A DNA stretch of 64,000 nucleotides, taken from the NCBI RefSeq assembly GCF_006494375.1, contig NZ_VHIZ01000050.1, positions 1-64,000 of the forward strand, written 5' to 3'. A program made the translations under genes and the position numbers. Origin of the DNA: Pantoea anthophila (GTDB lineage: Bacteria; Pseudomonadota; Gammaproteobacteria; Enterobacterales; Enterobacteriaceae). Under the pieces are notes generated by a model that was not told where the DNA came from, did no database searches, and was given only the letters and a program-made list of their open reading frames with translations. Positions 44,254 to 55,373 of this stretch are shown one piece after another (the first letter of the stretch is position 1; every line of letters starts with the position of its first letter).

Positions 44254-45264
44254 ATGCGTTCTGCTGCACTGTCTGCTGTTACCCTCTTCTGTTCGCTCTT
44301 TTTCGCCACGTCTGCCCTGGCCGATCGCTGCCAGCAAATTCGCGCCGGCCTTGATATCGGTTCCGGCACCACCAAAATCGCGGTGGCCCGCGTCAATGTC
44401 TGCCAGTCGCGCATTGAAAAAGTGCTCTATCAGGATCAGCGCGCCGTCGCCTGGAACGATGCGCTGGCACATGCTCCCGACAATCAGCTCACCCCGGCGA
44501 TCGCCCGCCAGGGCGCCGCTGCGCTGCAGCAGCTTCTGGCCCATGCTCAGCGCTTTCATCCTCAGCGGATCAGCGGCGTGGCGACCGCCGTGTTTCGCAA
44601 CGCCCGCAATGGCCAGGCGGTCATTGACGATCTGCAGCGGCAGACCGGGGCGCAAATCAGCCTGATCTCACAGCAGCAGGAGGCGAAGCTCGGCTTCCTC
44701 TCCGCCAGAGCCGCGCTGAACGATCCCGCGATCCGTGATGAGCAGTTGCTGGTCTGGGATATTGGCGGCGGATCGATGCAGATGACCGCCTGGCGACAGC
44801 AGGCCGGTCAGCCGGTAGCTGATATCTATCAGGGGAAGCTGGCTTCCGTGACGCTGAAAAACTTTATCCTGCGCGTGCTGAAGAACAGCCCGGATGCCCC
44901 GTCACCCAACCCGATTGGCTCCTGGCGGCAATCTGTGCTGCGCTTCGTGCAGTTTTATGCCACTAACGAGGTCAGCCCGCAGATCAAACAGGATGTGGCG
45001 GGTCGCCGGGTCATCGGTATTGGTGGTGTGCACGGGTTTTCCATCCGCAATCAGTTACCGGGCAGACCCCATCACTACACACTGGCAGCATTGCGCCAGC
45101 TCTCTCAGCAGCAGGTCTGGAAGGGTGACAGTGAACTGTCAGGCGACTATCGCGCCACGGACGTCAGCAACCTGTTGCTGGTTGAAGGCTATATGGAGGC
45201 GCTGAAAATCAACGAGGTGACCATCGTGGAGGCCAGTCTGCTCCAGGGCGTGCTGCTGCAATAG
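44254..45264 (+). CDS. exported Ppx/GppA-type phosphatase-like protein
   Basis: A 336-residue protein of the actin-fold Ppx/GppA family. The ATG at 44254 has GGAG 5 bases upstream and begins a signal peptide ending in SALA near residue 24. That is unusual, since most Ppx/GppA enzymes are cytoplasmic. Phosphate-loop motifs are AGLDIGSGTTKIAVAR and LLVWDIGGGSMQMTAW; GVATAVFRNARNG is the conserved catalytic-glutamate region, here without an obvious Glu. It may act on an exopolyphosphate or nucleotide outside the cytoplasm, or be a non-enzymatic relative. Confidence 0.82.
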   Translation: MRSAALSAVTLFCSLFFATSALADRCQQIRAGLDIGSGTTKIAVARVNVCQSRIEKVLYQDQRAVAWNDALAHAPDNQLTPAIARQGAAALQQLLAHAQRFHPQRISGVATAVFRNARNGQAVIDDLQRQTGAQISLISQQQEAKLGFLSARAALNDPAIRDEQLLVWDIGGGSMQMTAWRQQAGQPVADIYQGKLASVTLKNFILRVLKNSPDAPSPNPIGSWRQSVLRFVQFYATNEVSPQIKQDVAGRRVIGIGGVHGFSIRNQLPGRPHHYTLAALRQLSQQQVWKGDSELSGDYRATDVSNLLLVEGYMEALKINEVTIVEASLLQGVLLQ

Positions 45265-45420
45265 CCCTGTCTCTGCCCTGCTTCGCCTCCAGCTGAGCCG
45301 CTGACACCGCGCCATTAACAGCCGGACATAATTTTTTAGCCTCTGATTTGCCTCTGACGGAGCAGGATTCACTATCTTTGCTACGCTTTGAGTGTCTCAC
45401 TTAAAACCAAGGAGCAACAG

Positions 45421-45669
45421 ATGTCAGGAAAAATCGAAGATAAAGTAAAAGAAGCCGCTGGCGCAGTTCAGGAACAATGGGGCGCAGCAACCGGCTCTTC
45501 TGAGCATCAGGCTAAAGGCGCCGCGCGCCGTTATGCCAACCAGGCAAGCTACGCGGCACGCGATGCTGCTGACTGCATCAAGGATCAGGTTCAGTCTAAT
45601 CCTGTTGCCGGTCTGGCTGTTGCGGCAGGCGTTGGTGTTATCCTCGGCTTTCTGCTGGGCCGTAAGTAA
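45421..45669 (+). CDS. ElaB/YqjD-type small stress protein
   Basis: An 82-residue protein. The N-terminal half (GKIEDKVKEAAGAVQEQWGAATGS) is helical with a CsbD-like pattern, and the C-terminus (NPVAGLAVAAGVGVILGFLLGRK) is the membrane anchor typical of ElaB, YgaM and YqjD. Those proteins tether ribosomes at the inner membrane in stationary phase. AAGGAG stands 6 bases before the ATG, and a strong terminator follows. Confidence 0.85.
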   Translation: MSGKIEDKVKEAAGAVQEQWGAATGSSEHQAKGAARRYANQASYAARDAADCIKDQVQSNPVAGLAVAAGVGVILGFLLGRK

Positions 45670-45689
45670 TCCTGCAGAACGTCAGCAGA

Positions 45690-45717
45690 ACGGAAGCCGG
45701 TGGCTTCCGTTTTTTTT
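45690..45717 (+). terminator. Rho-independent terminator of the ElaB-like gene
   Basis: Arms ACGGAAGCC (45690-45698) and GGCTTCCGT (45702-45710) with loop GGT, followed by a run of seven T. It lies 20 bases after the stop. Confidence 0.93.
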
Positions 45718-45835
45718 CGCTCACAGCGACGTGCCGCTGAGAAACATCTGAAAAATAACCCTTTTCAGGCCAGATCGCGGTCAGTCACTATGATTAAGAG
45801 AGCTTCCCTTTTTCTGACAACATCAAGGTGACCTT

Positions 45836-46006
45836 ATGAAAACGATTCCTGCCCTGCTGCTCGTTGCAGCAACGCTGACCTCTCTGGCGGGCTGCTCACA
45901 CCAGAGCAGCGCGATTAAAGAAGATGGACGTCCTCATGCGCCAAGCGGTCAGGCCTCACCAGGCGGCACGCTCGGCTCCGGCCCGGTGGGTCAGCCTCAG
46001 TCCTGA
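45836..46006 (+). CDS. 56-residue lipoprotein
   Basis: A short gene with AAGGTG before its ATG. The product starts MKTIPALLLVAATLTSLAGC, a signal peptide with a lipobox, followed by SHQSS and a low-complexity Pro/Gly/Ser tail ending QPQS. It should be an outer-membrane lipoprotein. A GC-rich hairpin follows. Similar tiny lipoproteins occur in enterobacteria without known function. Confidence 0.78.
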   Translation: MKTIPALLLVAATLTSLAGCSHQSSAIKEDGRPHAPSGQASPGGTLGSGPVGQPQS

Positions 46007-46013
46007 TTCCCGG

Positions 46014-46040
46014 CCCCGGCTCTGACGCCGGGGTCTGTTT
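46014..46040 (+). terminator. terminator-like hairpin behind the 56-residue lipoprotein
   Basis: Arms CCCCGGC (46014-46020) and GCCGGGG (46027-46033), loop TCTGAC, then TCTGTTT on the plus strand. Confidence 0.75.
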
Positions 46041-46370
46041 ATTGGCGCGGCATTAACCGATAGTGCGCATAAAATAATGTCACTCATTGTTATCCTGCTA
46101 TTAGTTATTACTGCAATTAACATCACATGCAAAATAAAATAATTTTTTAAGATTCATCCCAGTCCTTTTCAATAAACCCCTACTCTCTTTACGCAATCCT
46201 GTAAATACACCCTGAATAAACAACACAGAAATTGTGGAAACAATTTAAACAGATCCTCTACAGCGTTTAAAAAAACATTTCCGTAATGAACTTTCTCGCT
46301 GAAACTATTCTCTAATCACGCATAATGATTTTTTGTTTAATATAATTGCTACGTGAAAGAGAATTGAGAC
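46041..46370. other. AT-rich leader upstream of a glycosyltransferase gene
   Basis: About 330 bases, strongly AT-rich compared with the surrounding genes, with several T and A runs. No ORF, RNA gene or JUMPstart motif is visible. It should contain the promoter of the following gene and looks like a silencer-prone (H-NS-type) segment; this is inference from composition. Confidence 0.5.
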
Positions 46371-47432
46371 GTGAAGAAAAAAAAGATTTATCTGATAGAC
46401 CGCCTTTTAACGCTTTATTCTCGATTTTCCGGCAGAAGACAACCGCAGGCCCTGCAGCAGCTGAACCCGGAGACCGTTGTCATCTACTCCACCACCGCGC
46501 TGGGCGATTTCCTGATGAATACGCCCGCTATCTGGAGCCTGAAAAAACGCTTTCCTGCCAGTAAATTTATTCTGGTCTCCAGCCTGAAAAATAAGGATCT
46601 CGTCAGCCGCTATCCCTGGTTCGATAAGATTTATATCTGGGATAACAAACTGGCAAATTTTCTGCCGTTATTTTTCAAACTGCGTCGCCATAAACCAGAA
46701 CTGTCCGTCATATTACACGCACATTTCCCCTACGATATTATGAGCTCGGTACTGACCGGCAGTCAGGCTATTTTACGCGACCATTACGGCAGCGAATCGC
46801 CGGTACTGAATAAATATCTCGACCACTATTCGGGTTATTTCGACGACCACACCATCAAGCGTAAGCTGAAATTAATTGAAGCACTGGGCGCAGAGACGCA
46901 GCAGACCCGGATGCATCTGCCAGAGCTGAATAGCAGTGCCACGGCAAACGCGTCGCATCGCCGCATCGGGTTTCAGCTGGGGGCATCGAAAGATATCCGC
47001 CGCTGGCCGCTGGAGTCGTTCAGTCAGCTGGCCACCGCCCTGCTTGCGCGCTGGCCTGACAGTGAAATCGTTGTGACCGGTACAGCGGCTGAGCAACCGC
47101 TTGAGCAGGCGTTTATCGCCAGCCTGCCGCCGCACTGCCGGAAAAATGTGACGCCAATGGCGGGCAAAACAAATCTCAGTGGCCTGATTACCCTGATCCG
47201 CTCGCTGGATCTGCTGGTCACCGGCGATACCGGCCCGCTGCACATCGCCGTGGCAGCGCAGACGCCGACCGTCAGCCTCTTCTCCACCGCTAACCCGCGC
47301 TATACCGGCCCCTGTCAGGACAGCGATCGCCACATTATCATTCACCGTCCGGATAAGACGGCGACGCAGCATCCCATGGCGTCGATTAAGGCGGAAGAGG
47401 TTGAGCAGGCCGTGGCGCAACTGGTGGGATAA
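46371..47432 (+). CDS. family-9 glycosyltransferase (heptosyltransferase-like)
   Basis: A 353-residue GT9 protein of the ADP-heptose:LPS heptosyltransferase fold. The N-terminal VVIYSTTALGDFLMNTPAIWSLKKRFP and the C-terminal VTGDTGPLHIAVAAQTPTVSLFSTANP are the donor- and acceptor-domain signatures. The start is GTG (MKKKKIYLID) with a weak ribosome binding site. It lies outside any LPS core cluster and shares the family of the convergent gene at 47698-48783. The sugar transferred is unknown. Confidence 0.85.
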   Translation: MKKKKIYLIDRLLTLYSRFSGRRQPQALQQLNPETVVIYSTTALGDFLMNTPAIWSLKKRFPASKFILVSSLKNKDLVSRYPWFDKIYIWDNKLANFLPLFFKLRRHKPELSVILHAHFPYDIMSSVLTGSQAILRDHYGSESPVLNKYLDHYSGYFDDHTIKRKLKLIEALGAETQQTRMHLPELNSSATANASHRRIGFQLGASKDIRRWPLESFSQLATALLARWPDSEIVVTGTAAEQPLEQAFIASLPPHCRKNVTPMAGKTNLSGLITLIRSLDLLVTGDTGPLHIAVAAQTPTVSLFSTANPRYTGPCQDSDRHIIIHRPDKTATQHPMASIKAEEVEQAVAQLVG

Positions 47433-47770
47433 TGAACCGCTTATCTATCGCCATTATTACGCTGATTGAATATCATAATCAGCCGACCCCCCTGGGCTGG
47501 TTCCGCAGAGTGGACCGGCCGGGTTTTTACCTGCAACAGCTTCCGCTGAATGAGGTGGAATTTGCGCTGCTGATGAGCGACTTTTTTCTCACGTTTAACG
47601 TCAGCGCCGACCATTATGATGAGTCCCGCTATTTTCCGGCAGCGCAACGGCGACGCTTTGCTTTCACTCCCGGATTCAGAGCCGGCGCTGAACCGGCTTA
47701 CCGCCCTGTCACCGTCGCGATGCTGTCTGAGGCGGCCAGCCGGGGATGCTGGCCTGAAGAGGATGACTGA
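47432..47770 (+). CDS. protein of unknown function coupled to the GT9 gene
   Basis: A 112-residue frame whose ATG shares one base with the GT9 stop (TAATG), suggesting translational coupling. The product has no signal peptide; it begins MNRLSIAIITLIEYHNQPTPLGWF. Its 3' 73 bases overlap the convergent second GT9 gene. I do not recognise it. The coupling favours a real gene, but the overlap and Arg/Pro-rich end leave doubt. Confidence 0.55.
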   Translation: MNRLSIAIITLIEYHNQPTPLGWFRRVDRPGFYLQQLPLNEVEFALLMSDFFLTFNVSADHYDESRYFPAAQRRRFAFTPGFRAGAEPAYRPVTVAMLSEAASRGCWPEEDD

Positions 47771-48783
47771 ATCAGGGTATGGACAACGGCGTCATAGACT
47801 TCACAGCTGTTCAGCGCGTTAACATTCCGTGACGCGGGCTGCAGCACCTGATAATTCACCTGCCAGGGATGCCAGCACGCCGGGTCGCTGTCGCCGAACA
47901 GCGCCACCACCGGCAATCCCAGCGCCGCACCGATGTGCATCGCCCCGCCATCACTGCTCACGAGCCCCTGACATAACGACATCGCCGCGATCAGTTGCGG
48001 CAGGCTGGTTGTTGACACCGCTCTGATCGGCAGGTGCGGACAGAGCGCCATGATGTCTGCGGCTTTTTCATCATCACCCGGATGACGCGGATTATCGCGA
48101 CTGCCGGGTGACCACAGCAGCATGATCTGGCAAGGGTGGTGAGCGGCAATCTTCTCAGCCAGTCCGGCAAAACGTGTCGCTTCCCACTGCTGGCTCGGCT
48201 TACGGGCGCTGATTTGCAGCGCATACACCGGGAGGCCGGCATCAATTGCGTAAGTGTCGCGCAGGCTGGCGGCAAGAGCGGCGTCAGGCCGCAGCGTCAG
48301 TCTGCCCGGTCTGTTTTCACGGAGATTGAAGGGGCGTCCCAGGCTGAACAGCGTTTCGCTGATATGGCACGGCGACGGGTCGGGCGGTGGCAGCAGGTCG
48401 GTAATCAGAGGATGCGACTGCTCCCCCAGGGCGATGACTCTTGCCGGACGCAGGCTCTTTACCCATTTCAGGCCATGCTGATCCCAGCGGCTTTTCGCCA
48501 GTATCACCACCTCATAGCGTTGCTTTTTCAGGGTCAGCATCAGCTTCAGCCGCTGCAACAGGCAGGTCACTCTTCCCTGCCCTGACTCCCGGTGATGCAG
48601 TTTGGTGTAAAAGAAGAGCTGCCGGATGTCGGGGTTATGCGCCAGCACAGGGGCGGCGTAGTTGTTCGTCAGTACATCGACCTGATACTGTCCCGACTGC
48701 GCCAGCGCACTGATGAGCGGCGTGGTCAGTAACGTGTCGCCAATATTATCCCTGCAAATAATTAAAACCCGCATGTCTGACAT
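47698..48783 (-). CDS. second family-9 glycosyltransferase
   Basis: A 361-residue GT9 protein. The N-terminus (VLIICRDNIGDTLLTTPLISALAQS) and the donor-site loop LVSSDGGAMHIGAALGLPVVALFGDSDPACW are the family signatures. It is similar in layout to the gene at 46371 but only distantly related by eye. It overlaps the small coupled ORF at its 3' end by 73 bases. It probably modifies LPS or another surface glycan; the acceptor is unknown. Confidence 0.88.
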   Translation of the reverse strand: MSDMRVLIICRDNIGDTLLTTPLISALAQSGQYQVDVLTNNYAAPVLAHNPDIRQLFFYTKLHHRESGQGRVTCLLQRLKLMLTLKKQRYEVVILAKSRWDQHGLKWVKSLRPARVIALGEQSHPLITDLLPPPDPSPCHISETLFSLGRPFNLRENRPGRLTLRPDAALAASLRDTYAIDAGLPVYALQISARKPSQQWEATRFAGLAEKIAAHHPCQIMLLWSPGSRDNPRHPGDDEKAADIMALCPHLPIRAVSTTSLPQLIAAMSLCQGLVSSDGGAMHIGAALGLPVVALFGDSDPACWHPWQVNYQVLQPASRNVNALNSCEVYDAVVHTLIQSSSSGQHPRLAASDSIATVTGR

Positions 48784-49050
48784 CCTCTGCGCACAGTCTG
48801 TGCTGGCTGGCTAAAAATAAGACGTCCCCGTTAACGCTCGTGGAATGCTAACGTAACGGTACAGTCAGCTGATTAGTCAGCGAAGTGTCAGATTGGTTCA
48901 ACAGTTGCCATATTGTTAAAATATGAGGCCGGGCAGAGCGGATGAATACGCTTAACGGGTTTGGACAGTTAGCCGGTTTCCGGCAGGGAGAGCGTCAGGA
49001 TCATTCGGCCCGGCACAGAGTATGCCGGGCACGCAGTTTTCAGGACGGGA

Positions 49051-49248
49051 TTAATGGAGCCTGTCGTCTAACAGCTCAAGGGCGACCCGATAAATCAGCC
49101 CAGGCTGGGCATCGGGTAACATCCGCTTGATTTTCTCCTCCAGGGCGCGGTTCGTGACGGCCTGATTATCCGCCAGTAATTCCAGCACAGCCTGACCGAA
49201 CATCAGGCGACAGATATAAATCGCGTCTTTGGTATATTTTGCGTCCAT
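49051..49248 (-). CDS. small protein, possibly YmgB/AriR family
   Basis: A 65-residue helical protein. The segment MFGQAVLELLADNQAVTNRALEEKIKR resembles the GQAV...L...N core of YmgB/AriR biofilm and acid-resistance connector proteins of E. coli. In those, small dimers act on the Rcs pathway. The match is short and by eye, so the family call is tentative. A GGAGG sits upstream of the ATG. It is an independent unit between the GT9 gene and icd. Confidence 0.55.
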   Translation of the reverse strand: MDAKYTKDAIYICRLMFGQAVLELLADNQAVTNRALEEKIKRMLPDAQPGLIYRVALELLDDRLH

Positions 49249-49439
49249 AAATCCTCCTTATGAATGAGTGTTTACAGTAACGGGTTCAGACGCTGAAGAA
49301 TGGCCGATGCAGGGGCGCAGCCTTTTTTTTGCAGTGGCATCAGACAATCCGATTTGCAGAAATATTAAAACGCGATGATGTCATTGAAGGGTCAGGTGCG
49401 GCGGAGAAAGAGAAAAGCGTGGAACGCGGGCACAAAAAA

Positions 49440-49468
49440 GCCGGCACAGAGCATGACCCTGTGCCGGC
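49440..49468 (-). terminator. Rho-independent terminator of icd
   Basis: 10-base arms GCCGGCACAG (49440-49449) and CTGTGCCGGC (49459-49468). On the minus strand the stem is followed by TTTTTTG. Confidence 0.92.
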
Positions 49469-49479
49469 CGCATCAGACA

Positions 49480-50730
49480 TTACATATTTTCGATGATCGC
49501 GTCACCAAACTCTGAACATTTCAGCAGTTTAGCGCCATCCATCAGGCGTTCGAAATCGTAAGTCACGGTCTTGTTAGCGATAGCGCCTTCAACACCTTTA
49601 ACAATCAGGTCAGCCGCTTCGAACCACTCCAGATGACGCAGCATCATCTCTGCCGACAGGATTACGGAACCTGGGTTCACTTTATCCTGGCCTGCATACT
49701 TCGGCGCAGTGCCGTGCGTGGCTTCAAACAGCGCGCACTCGTCACCGATGTTGGCGCCAGGTGCGATACCGATACCCCCCACCTGAGCCGCCAGGGCGTC
49801 AGAGATGTAGTCACCGTTCAGGTTCATACAGGCGATAACATCATATTCAGCCGGACGCAGCAGGATCTGCTGCAGGAACGCATCCGCGATCACATCTTTA
49901 ACGATGATCTCTTTGCCGGTGTTCGGGTTTTTGAACTTCATCCACGGGCCGCCGTCGATCAGTTCGCCGCCGAACTCTTCTTTCACTAACTGGTATCCCC
50001 AGTCTTTGAAAGAGCCTTCGGTGAACTTCATGATGTTGCCTTTGTGAACCAGGGTCAGTGAATCACGATCGTTGGTGATGGTGTATTCCACTGCCGCACG
50101 CACCAGACGCTTGGTTCCCTCTTCGGAGCATGGCTTAACGCCGATACCGCACTGCTCAGGGAAGCGGATTTTCTTCACGCCCATCTCTTCGCGCAGGAAC
50201 TTGATCACTTTGTCCGCTTCGGCAGAGCCCGCTTTCCACTCGATACCCGCATAGATATCTTCGGAGTTTTCACGGAAGATCACCATGTCGGTCTCTTCAG
50301 GACGTTTAACCGGGCTTGGCGTGCCTTTGTAGTAACGAACCGGACGCAGGCAGACGTAGAGGTCAAGCTCCTGACGCAGGGCCACGTTCAGTGAACGAAT
50401 ACCGCCGCCGACCGGGGTGGTCAGTGGACCTTTGATCGCAACGCGATATTCTTTGATTAAATCGAGGGTTTCCTGAGGCAGCCAGACGTCCTGGCCGTAG
50501 AGTTCGACTGATTTCTCACCGGTGTAAATCTCCATCCAGGAGATTTTACGCTCGCCGTTGTAGGCTTTCTTCACCGCCGCGTCGACCACTTTCAGCATGA
50601 CCGGGGAAACATCAACACCGATACCGTCACCCTCGATGTAAGGAATGATCGGATTGTTTGGCACTGTCAGCTTGCCCTGATTCAGGGTGATTTTTTGACC
50701 TTCCGCCGGAACAACTACTTTGCTTTCCAT
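49480..50730 (-). CDS. icd: NADP-dependent isocitrate dehydrogenase
   Basis: A 416-residue TCA-cycle enzyme converting isocitrate to 2-oxoglutarate with NADP in the cytoplasm. Substrate and regulatory residues lie in [13 protein letters not shown]; Ser113, the AceK phosphorylation site of E. coli, is kept at the same number. The metal and substrate region [19 protein letters not shown] and the NADP region [19 protein letters not shown] are standard. AGGAG precedes the ATG. The 3' end is a known phage integration site in E. coli but is undisturbed here. Confidence 0.97.
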   Translation of the reverse strand: MESKVVVPAEGQKITLNQGKLTVPNNPIIPYIEGDGIGVDVSPVMLKVVDAAVKKAYNGERKISWMEIYTGEKSVELYGQDVWLPQETLDLIKEYRVAIKGPLTTPVGGGIRSLNVALRQELDLYVCLRPVRYYKGTPSPVKRPEETDMVIFRENSEDIYAGIEWKAGSAEADKVIKFLREEMGVKKIRFPEQCGIGVKPCSEEGTKRLVRAAVEYTITNDRDSLTLVHKGNIMKFTEGSFKDWGYQLVKEEFGGELIDGGPWMKFKNPNTGKEIIVKDVIADAFLQQILLRPAEYDVIACMNLNGDYISDALAAQVGGIGIAPGANIGDECALFEATHGTAPKYAGQDKVNPGSVILSAEMMLRHLEWFEAADLIVKGVEGAIANKTVTYDFERLMDGAKLLKCSEFGDAIIENM

Positions 50731-50821
50731 TAACCTCTCCTGGGCGTTTGTTAATGATTTGTAAGATGCGCGTCAATACTACTTGAATATTTACGCCACG
50801 CCAATCACCGCAATTTCACGT

Positions 50822-50827
50822 TATAAT
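50822..50827 (+). promoter_or_regulatory. candidate -10 element of rluE
   Basis: A perfect TATAAT that overlaps an ATG at 50826. If it is used, transcription starts near 50834, so the ATG at 50826 cannot begin the protein. No good -35 was found. Confidence 0.5.
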
Positions 50828-50858
50828 GCGCCGAATGTTTCTGACTGCAAAGCCCATG

Positions 50859-51497
50859 CGAAAAACTTCTCAACGAATTCACCAGGATAAACGATTCAGC
50901 CGTCCGGCGCGTGATGCGCGACGTACGCCTGCCCGCCCTGCGGCCCCGCGCCGCGTGATTCTCTTTAACAAACCCTTCGACGTTCTGCCGCAGTTTACGG
51001 ATGAAGCGGGCCGCCGCACCCTGAAGGATTTTGTTACTGTTACCGGGGTCTATGCCGCAGGCCGCCTCGATCGTGACAGTGAAGGCCTGATGGTGCTGAC
51101 CAACGACGGCGCCCTGCAGGCCGCGCTGACTCAGCCCGGCAAACGCACCGGCAAAATCTATTATGTGCAGGTCGAAGGCGCGCCACAGGAGGCGGATCTG
51201 CAGCCGCTGCGGGATGGGGTTAATCTGAAAGATGGCCCGACCCTGCCCGCTGGCGTGGAAAAAGTCGATGAACCCGAATGGCTCTGGCCACGCCAGCCGC
51301 CGATCCGCGAGCGAAAAAACATTCCGACGCAGTGGCTGAAGGTCACGCTGTATGAGGGGCGTAATCGTCAGGTTCGCCGCATGACCGCCCACATCGGCTT
51401 TCCTACCCTGCGCCTGATTCGCTATGCCATGGGTCACTACAGCCTCGACGACCTGGCCCCCGGAGCGTGGCGGGAGATCAGTACAGACCCTGTCTGA
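50859..51497 (+). CDS. rluE: 23S rRNA pseudouridine(2457) synthase
   Basis: An RsuA/RluE-type pseudouridine synthase of 212 residues from the ATG at 50859. Earlier in-frame ATGs (50826, 50835) overlap or adjoin a TATAAT and are unlikely. The catalytic Asp lies in [55 protein letters not shown] is the conserved C-terminal part. A basic N-terminus follows the start. Position next to icd and nudJ matches E. coli. Confidence 0.92.
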   Translation, partial: RKTSQRIHQDKRFSRPARDARRTPARPAAPRRVILFNKPFDVLPQFTDEAGRRTLKDFVTVTGVYAAGRLDRDSEGLMVLTNDGALQAALTQPGKRTGKIYYVQVEGAPQEADLQPLRDGVNLKDGPTLPAGVEKVDEPEWLWPRQPPIRERKNIPTQWLKVTLYEGRNRQVRRMTAHIGFPTLRLIRYAMGHYSLDDLAPGAWREISTDPV

Positions 51498-51541
51498 CAA
51501 CCGAACTTTCATAACCTCAGGTTAACAATTGCGGAGAAGGG

Positions 51542-52015
51542 ATGTTTAAACCTCATGTTACGGTCGCCTGTCTGGTTCAGGCGGAAGGTGAGCTGCTGGT
51601 AGTGGAAGAGACCATCGACGGACGCGCCACCTGGAACCAGCCAGCCGGCCATCTGGAAGCGGATGAAACGCTGCATGAAGCCGCGGCGCGTGAACTCTAT
51701 GAAGAGACCGGCATCGTGGCGCAGATGGACTATTTCATTGCGATTAACCAGTGGATTGCCCCCGATAACACGCCTTTTGTGCGTTTTCTGTTTGGGGTCG
51801 ATCTGCCGGAAAAAGTGGTGACGGAGCCGCAGGACAGCGACATCGACTGCTGCTGGTGGCTGCCGCCAGCGCAGATTCTCACGGCTTCTAACCTGCGTTC
51901 GCCGCTGGTGGCGGAGAGCGTCCGCCTGTGGCAACAGGGCACGCGTTACCCGCTTCATCTGATCAGCCCGTTCCGGTGGCCGTTTCACGAGGGTGCGCGT
52001 CTGCCTTCTGCATGA
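51542..52015 (+). CDS. nudJ: Nudix pyrophosphatase NudJ
   Basis: A 157-residue Nudix hydrolase; E. coli NudJ acts on HMP-PP and nucleoside di- and triphosphates. The Nudix box [23 protein letters not shown] (G-x5-E-x7-RE-x2-EE-x-G) occupies about residues 37-59. GGAGAAGGG stands directly before the ATG. It lies 44 bases after rluE and 42 before mnmA, in the conserved rluE-nudJ-mnmA-hflD-purB series. Confidence 0.94.
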   Translation: MFKPHVTVACLVQAEGELLVVEETIDGRATWNQPAGHLEADETLHEAAARELYEETGIVAQMDYFIAINQWIAPDNTPFVRFLFGVDLPEKVVTEPQDSDIDCCWWLPPAQILTASNLRSPLVAESVRLWQQGTRYPLHLISPFRWPFHEGARLPSA

Positions 52016-52057
52016 TAGAATGCGCCGCCTGTTTTTTTATCGTAATGCGAGCGTGTC

Positions 52058-53170
52058 ATGTCTGACAACAGCCAGAAAAAAGTGATCGTCGGTATGTCCG
52101 GCGGCGTCGATTCTTCCGTTTCCGCCTGGTTACTGCAGCAGCAGGGTTACCAGGTTGAAGGCCTGTTCATGAAGAACTGGGAGGAGGACGATGGCGAGGA
52201 GTATTGTACCGCCGCGGACGATCTGGCGGATGCGCAAGCGGTGTGCGACAAGCTGGGTATGAAGCTGCACAAGGTTAACTTTGCCGCGGAATACTGGGAT
52301 AACGTCTTCGAGCATTTCCTCGAAGAGTATAAAGCGGGCCGCACCCCTAACCCCGATATTCTCTGTAACAAAGAGATCAAATTCAAAGCGTTCCTGGAGT
52401 TCGCGGCTGAGGATCTCGGCGCTGACTTCATCGCTACCGGTCACTATGTGCGCCGTCAGGATGTTGCTGGCCAGAGCCAGCTGCTGCGCGGCCTGGATGG
52501 CAACAAAGATCAGAGCTACTTCCTCTACACCCTGAGCCACCAGCAGATTGCGCAGAGCCTGTTCCCGGTCGGCGAGCTGGAAAAGCCGGAAGTGCGCCGC
52601 ATCGCTGAAGAGCTGGACCTGATCACCGCGAAGAAGAAAGATTCGACCGGCATCTGCTTTATCGGCGAGCGTAAATTCCGCGACTTCCTGGCACGCTATC
52701 TGCCGGCCCAGCCAGGCGAGATTGAAACCACTGACGGTCAGATCGTCGGTGAGCACCAGGGGCTGATGTACCACACCCTGGGACAGCGTAAAGGCCTGGG
52801 TATCGGTGGCCTGAAAGAGAGCAAAGATGATCCCTGGTATGTGGTCGACAAAGATGTGGCGCGGAACCGCCTGATTGTCGCTCAGGGCGGCGATCATCCG
52901 CGTCTGATGTCTGTGGGACTGATTGCGCAGCAGCTGCACTGGGTCGATCGTCAGCCGATCACCGCCCCGCTTCGCTGCACCGTAAAAACCCGTTATCGTC
53001 AGACCGATATCCCCTGTGAGATTATTCCTCACGGTGACGATCGGATTGAAGTGCGCTTCGATGAGCCGGTTGCTGCGGTGACGCCCGGCCAGTCTGCGGT
53101 CTTTTATCTTGGCGATGTCTGCCTCGGTGGCGGTATTATCGAACAGCGTCTGCCTTTCGTGACAGAGTAA
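52058..53170 (+). CDS. mnmA: tRNA-specific 2-thiouridylase MnmA
   Basis: A 370-residue enzyme that thiolates U34 of Lys, Glu and Gln tRNAs. The PP-loop is [16 protein letters not shown], the first catalytic Cys is in [12 protein letters not shown], and the second in [28 protein letters not shown] starts the C-terminal domain. Sulfur comes via the Tus relay. Length is standard. Confidence 0.97.
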   Translation: MSDNSQKKVIVGMSGGVDSSVSAWLLQQQGYQVEGLFMKNWEEDDGEEYCTAADDLADAQAVCDKLGMKLHKVNFAAEYWDNVFEHFLEEYKAGRTPNPDILCNKEIKFKAFLEFAAEDLGADFIATGHYVRRQDVAGQSQLLRGLDGNKDQSYFLYTLSHQQIAQSLFPVGELEKPEVRRIAEELDLITAKKKDSTGICFIGERKFRDFLARYLPAQPGEIETTDGQIVGEHQGLMYHTLGQRKGLGIGGLKESKDDPWYVVDKDVARNRLIVAQGGDHPRLMSVGLIAQQLHWVDRQPITAPLRCTVKTRYRQTDIPCEIIPHGDDRIEVRFDEPVAAVTPGQSAVFYLGDVCLGGGIIEQRLPFVTE

Positions 53171-53212
53171 GCGGGCGCAGCCCCTATTGATGACGCGTAA
53201 ACAGGAGTAACC

Positions 53213-55269
<2,057 letters not shown>

Positions 55270-55276
55270 TGCCCGC

Positions 55277-55302
55277 CGCAGACCGGCTCACTCCGGTCTG
55301 CG
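55277..55302 (+). terminator. hairpin between purB and phoP
   Basis: 10-base perfect arms CGCAGACCGG (55277-55286) and CCGGTCTGCG (55293-55302). It is followed by TTAACA rather than a U run, so termination may be partial. In E. coli phoPQ also has a promoter just here. Confidence 0.65.
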
Positions 55303-55335
55303 TTAACATCCTGTTTAATACATTTCGCGTATACT
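55301..55335 (+). promoter_or_regulatory. candidate PhoP box and -10 of phoPQ
   Basis: A direct repeat CGTTAA-N5-TGTTTA (55301-55317, four of six bases kept in the first half and all in the second) lies exactly 12 bases before a TATACT (55330-55335). This is the geometry of PhoP-activated promoters, which suggests autoregulation. The first half overlaps the purB hairpin. Confidence 0.6.
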
Positions 55336-55373
55336 TTCTGCAGGTTGACTCAAACAGAGTGTAAGGACTTTCT

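Noticed and set aside
49249-49479. Duplicate of the icd 3' end, as left by e14-like phages
   Set aside because: I looked for icd-like sequence behind the gene and found only the terminator and ordinary spacer.
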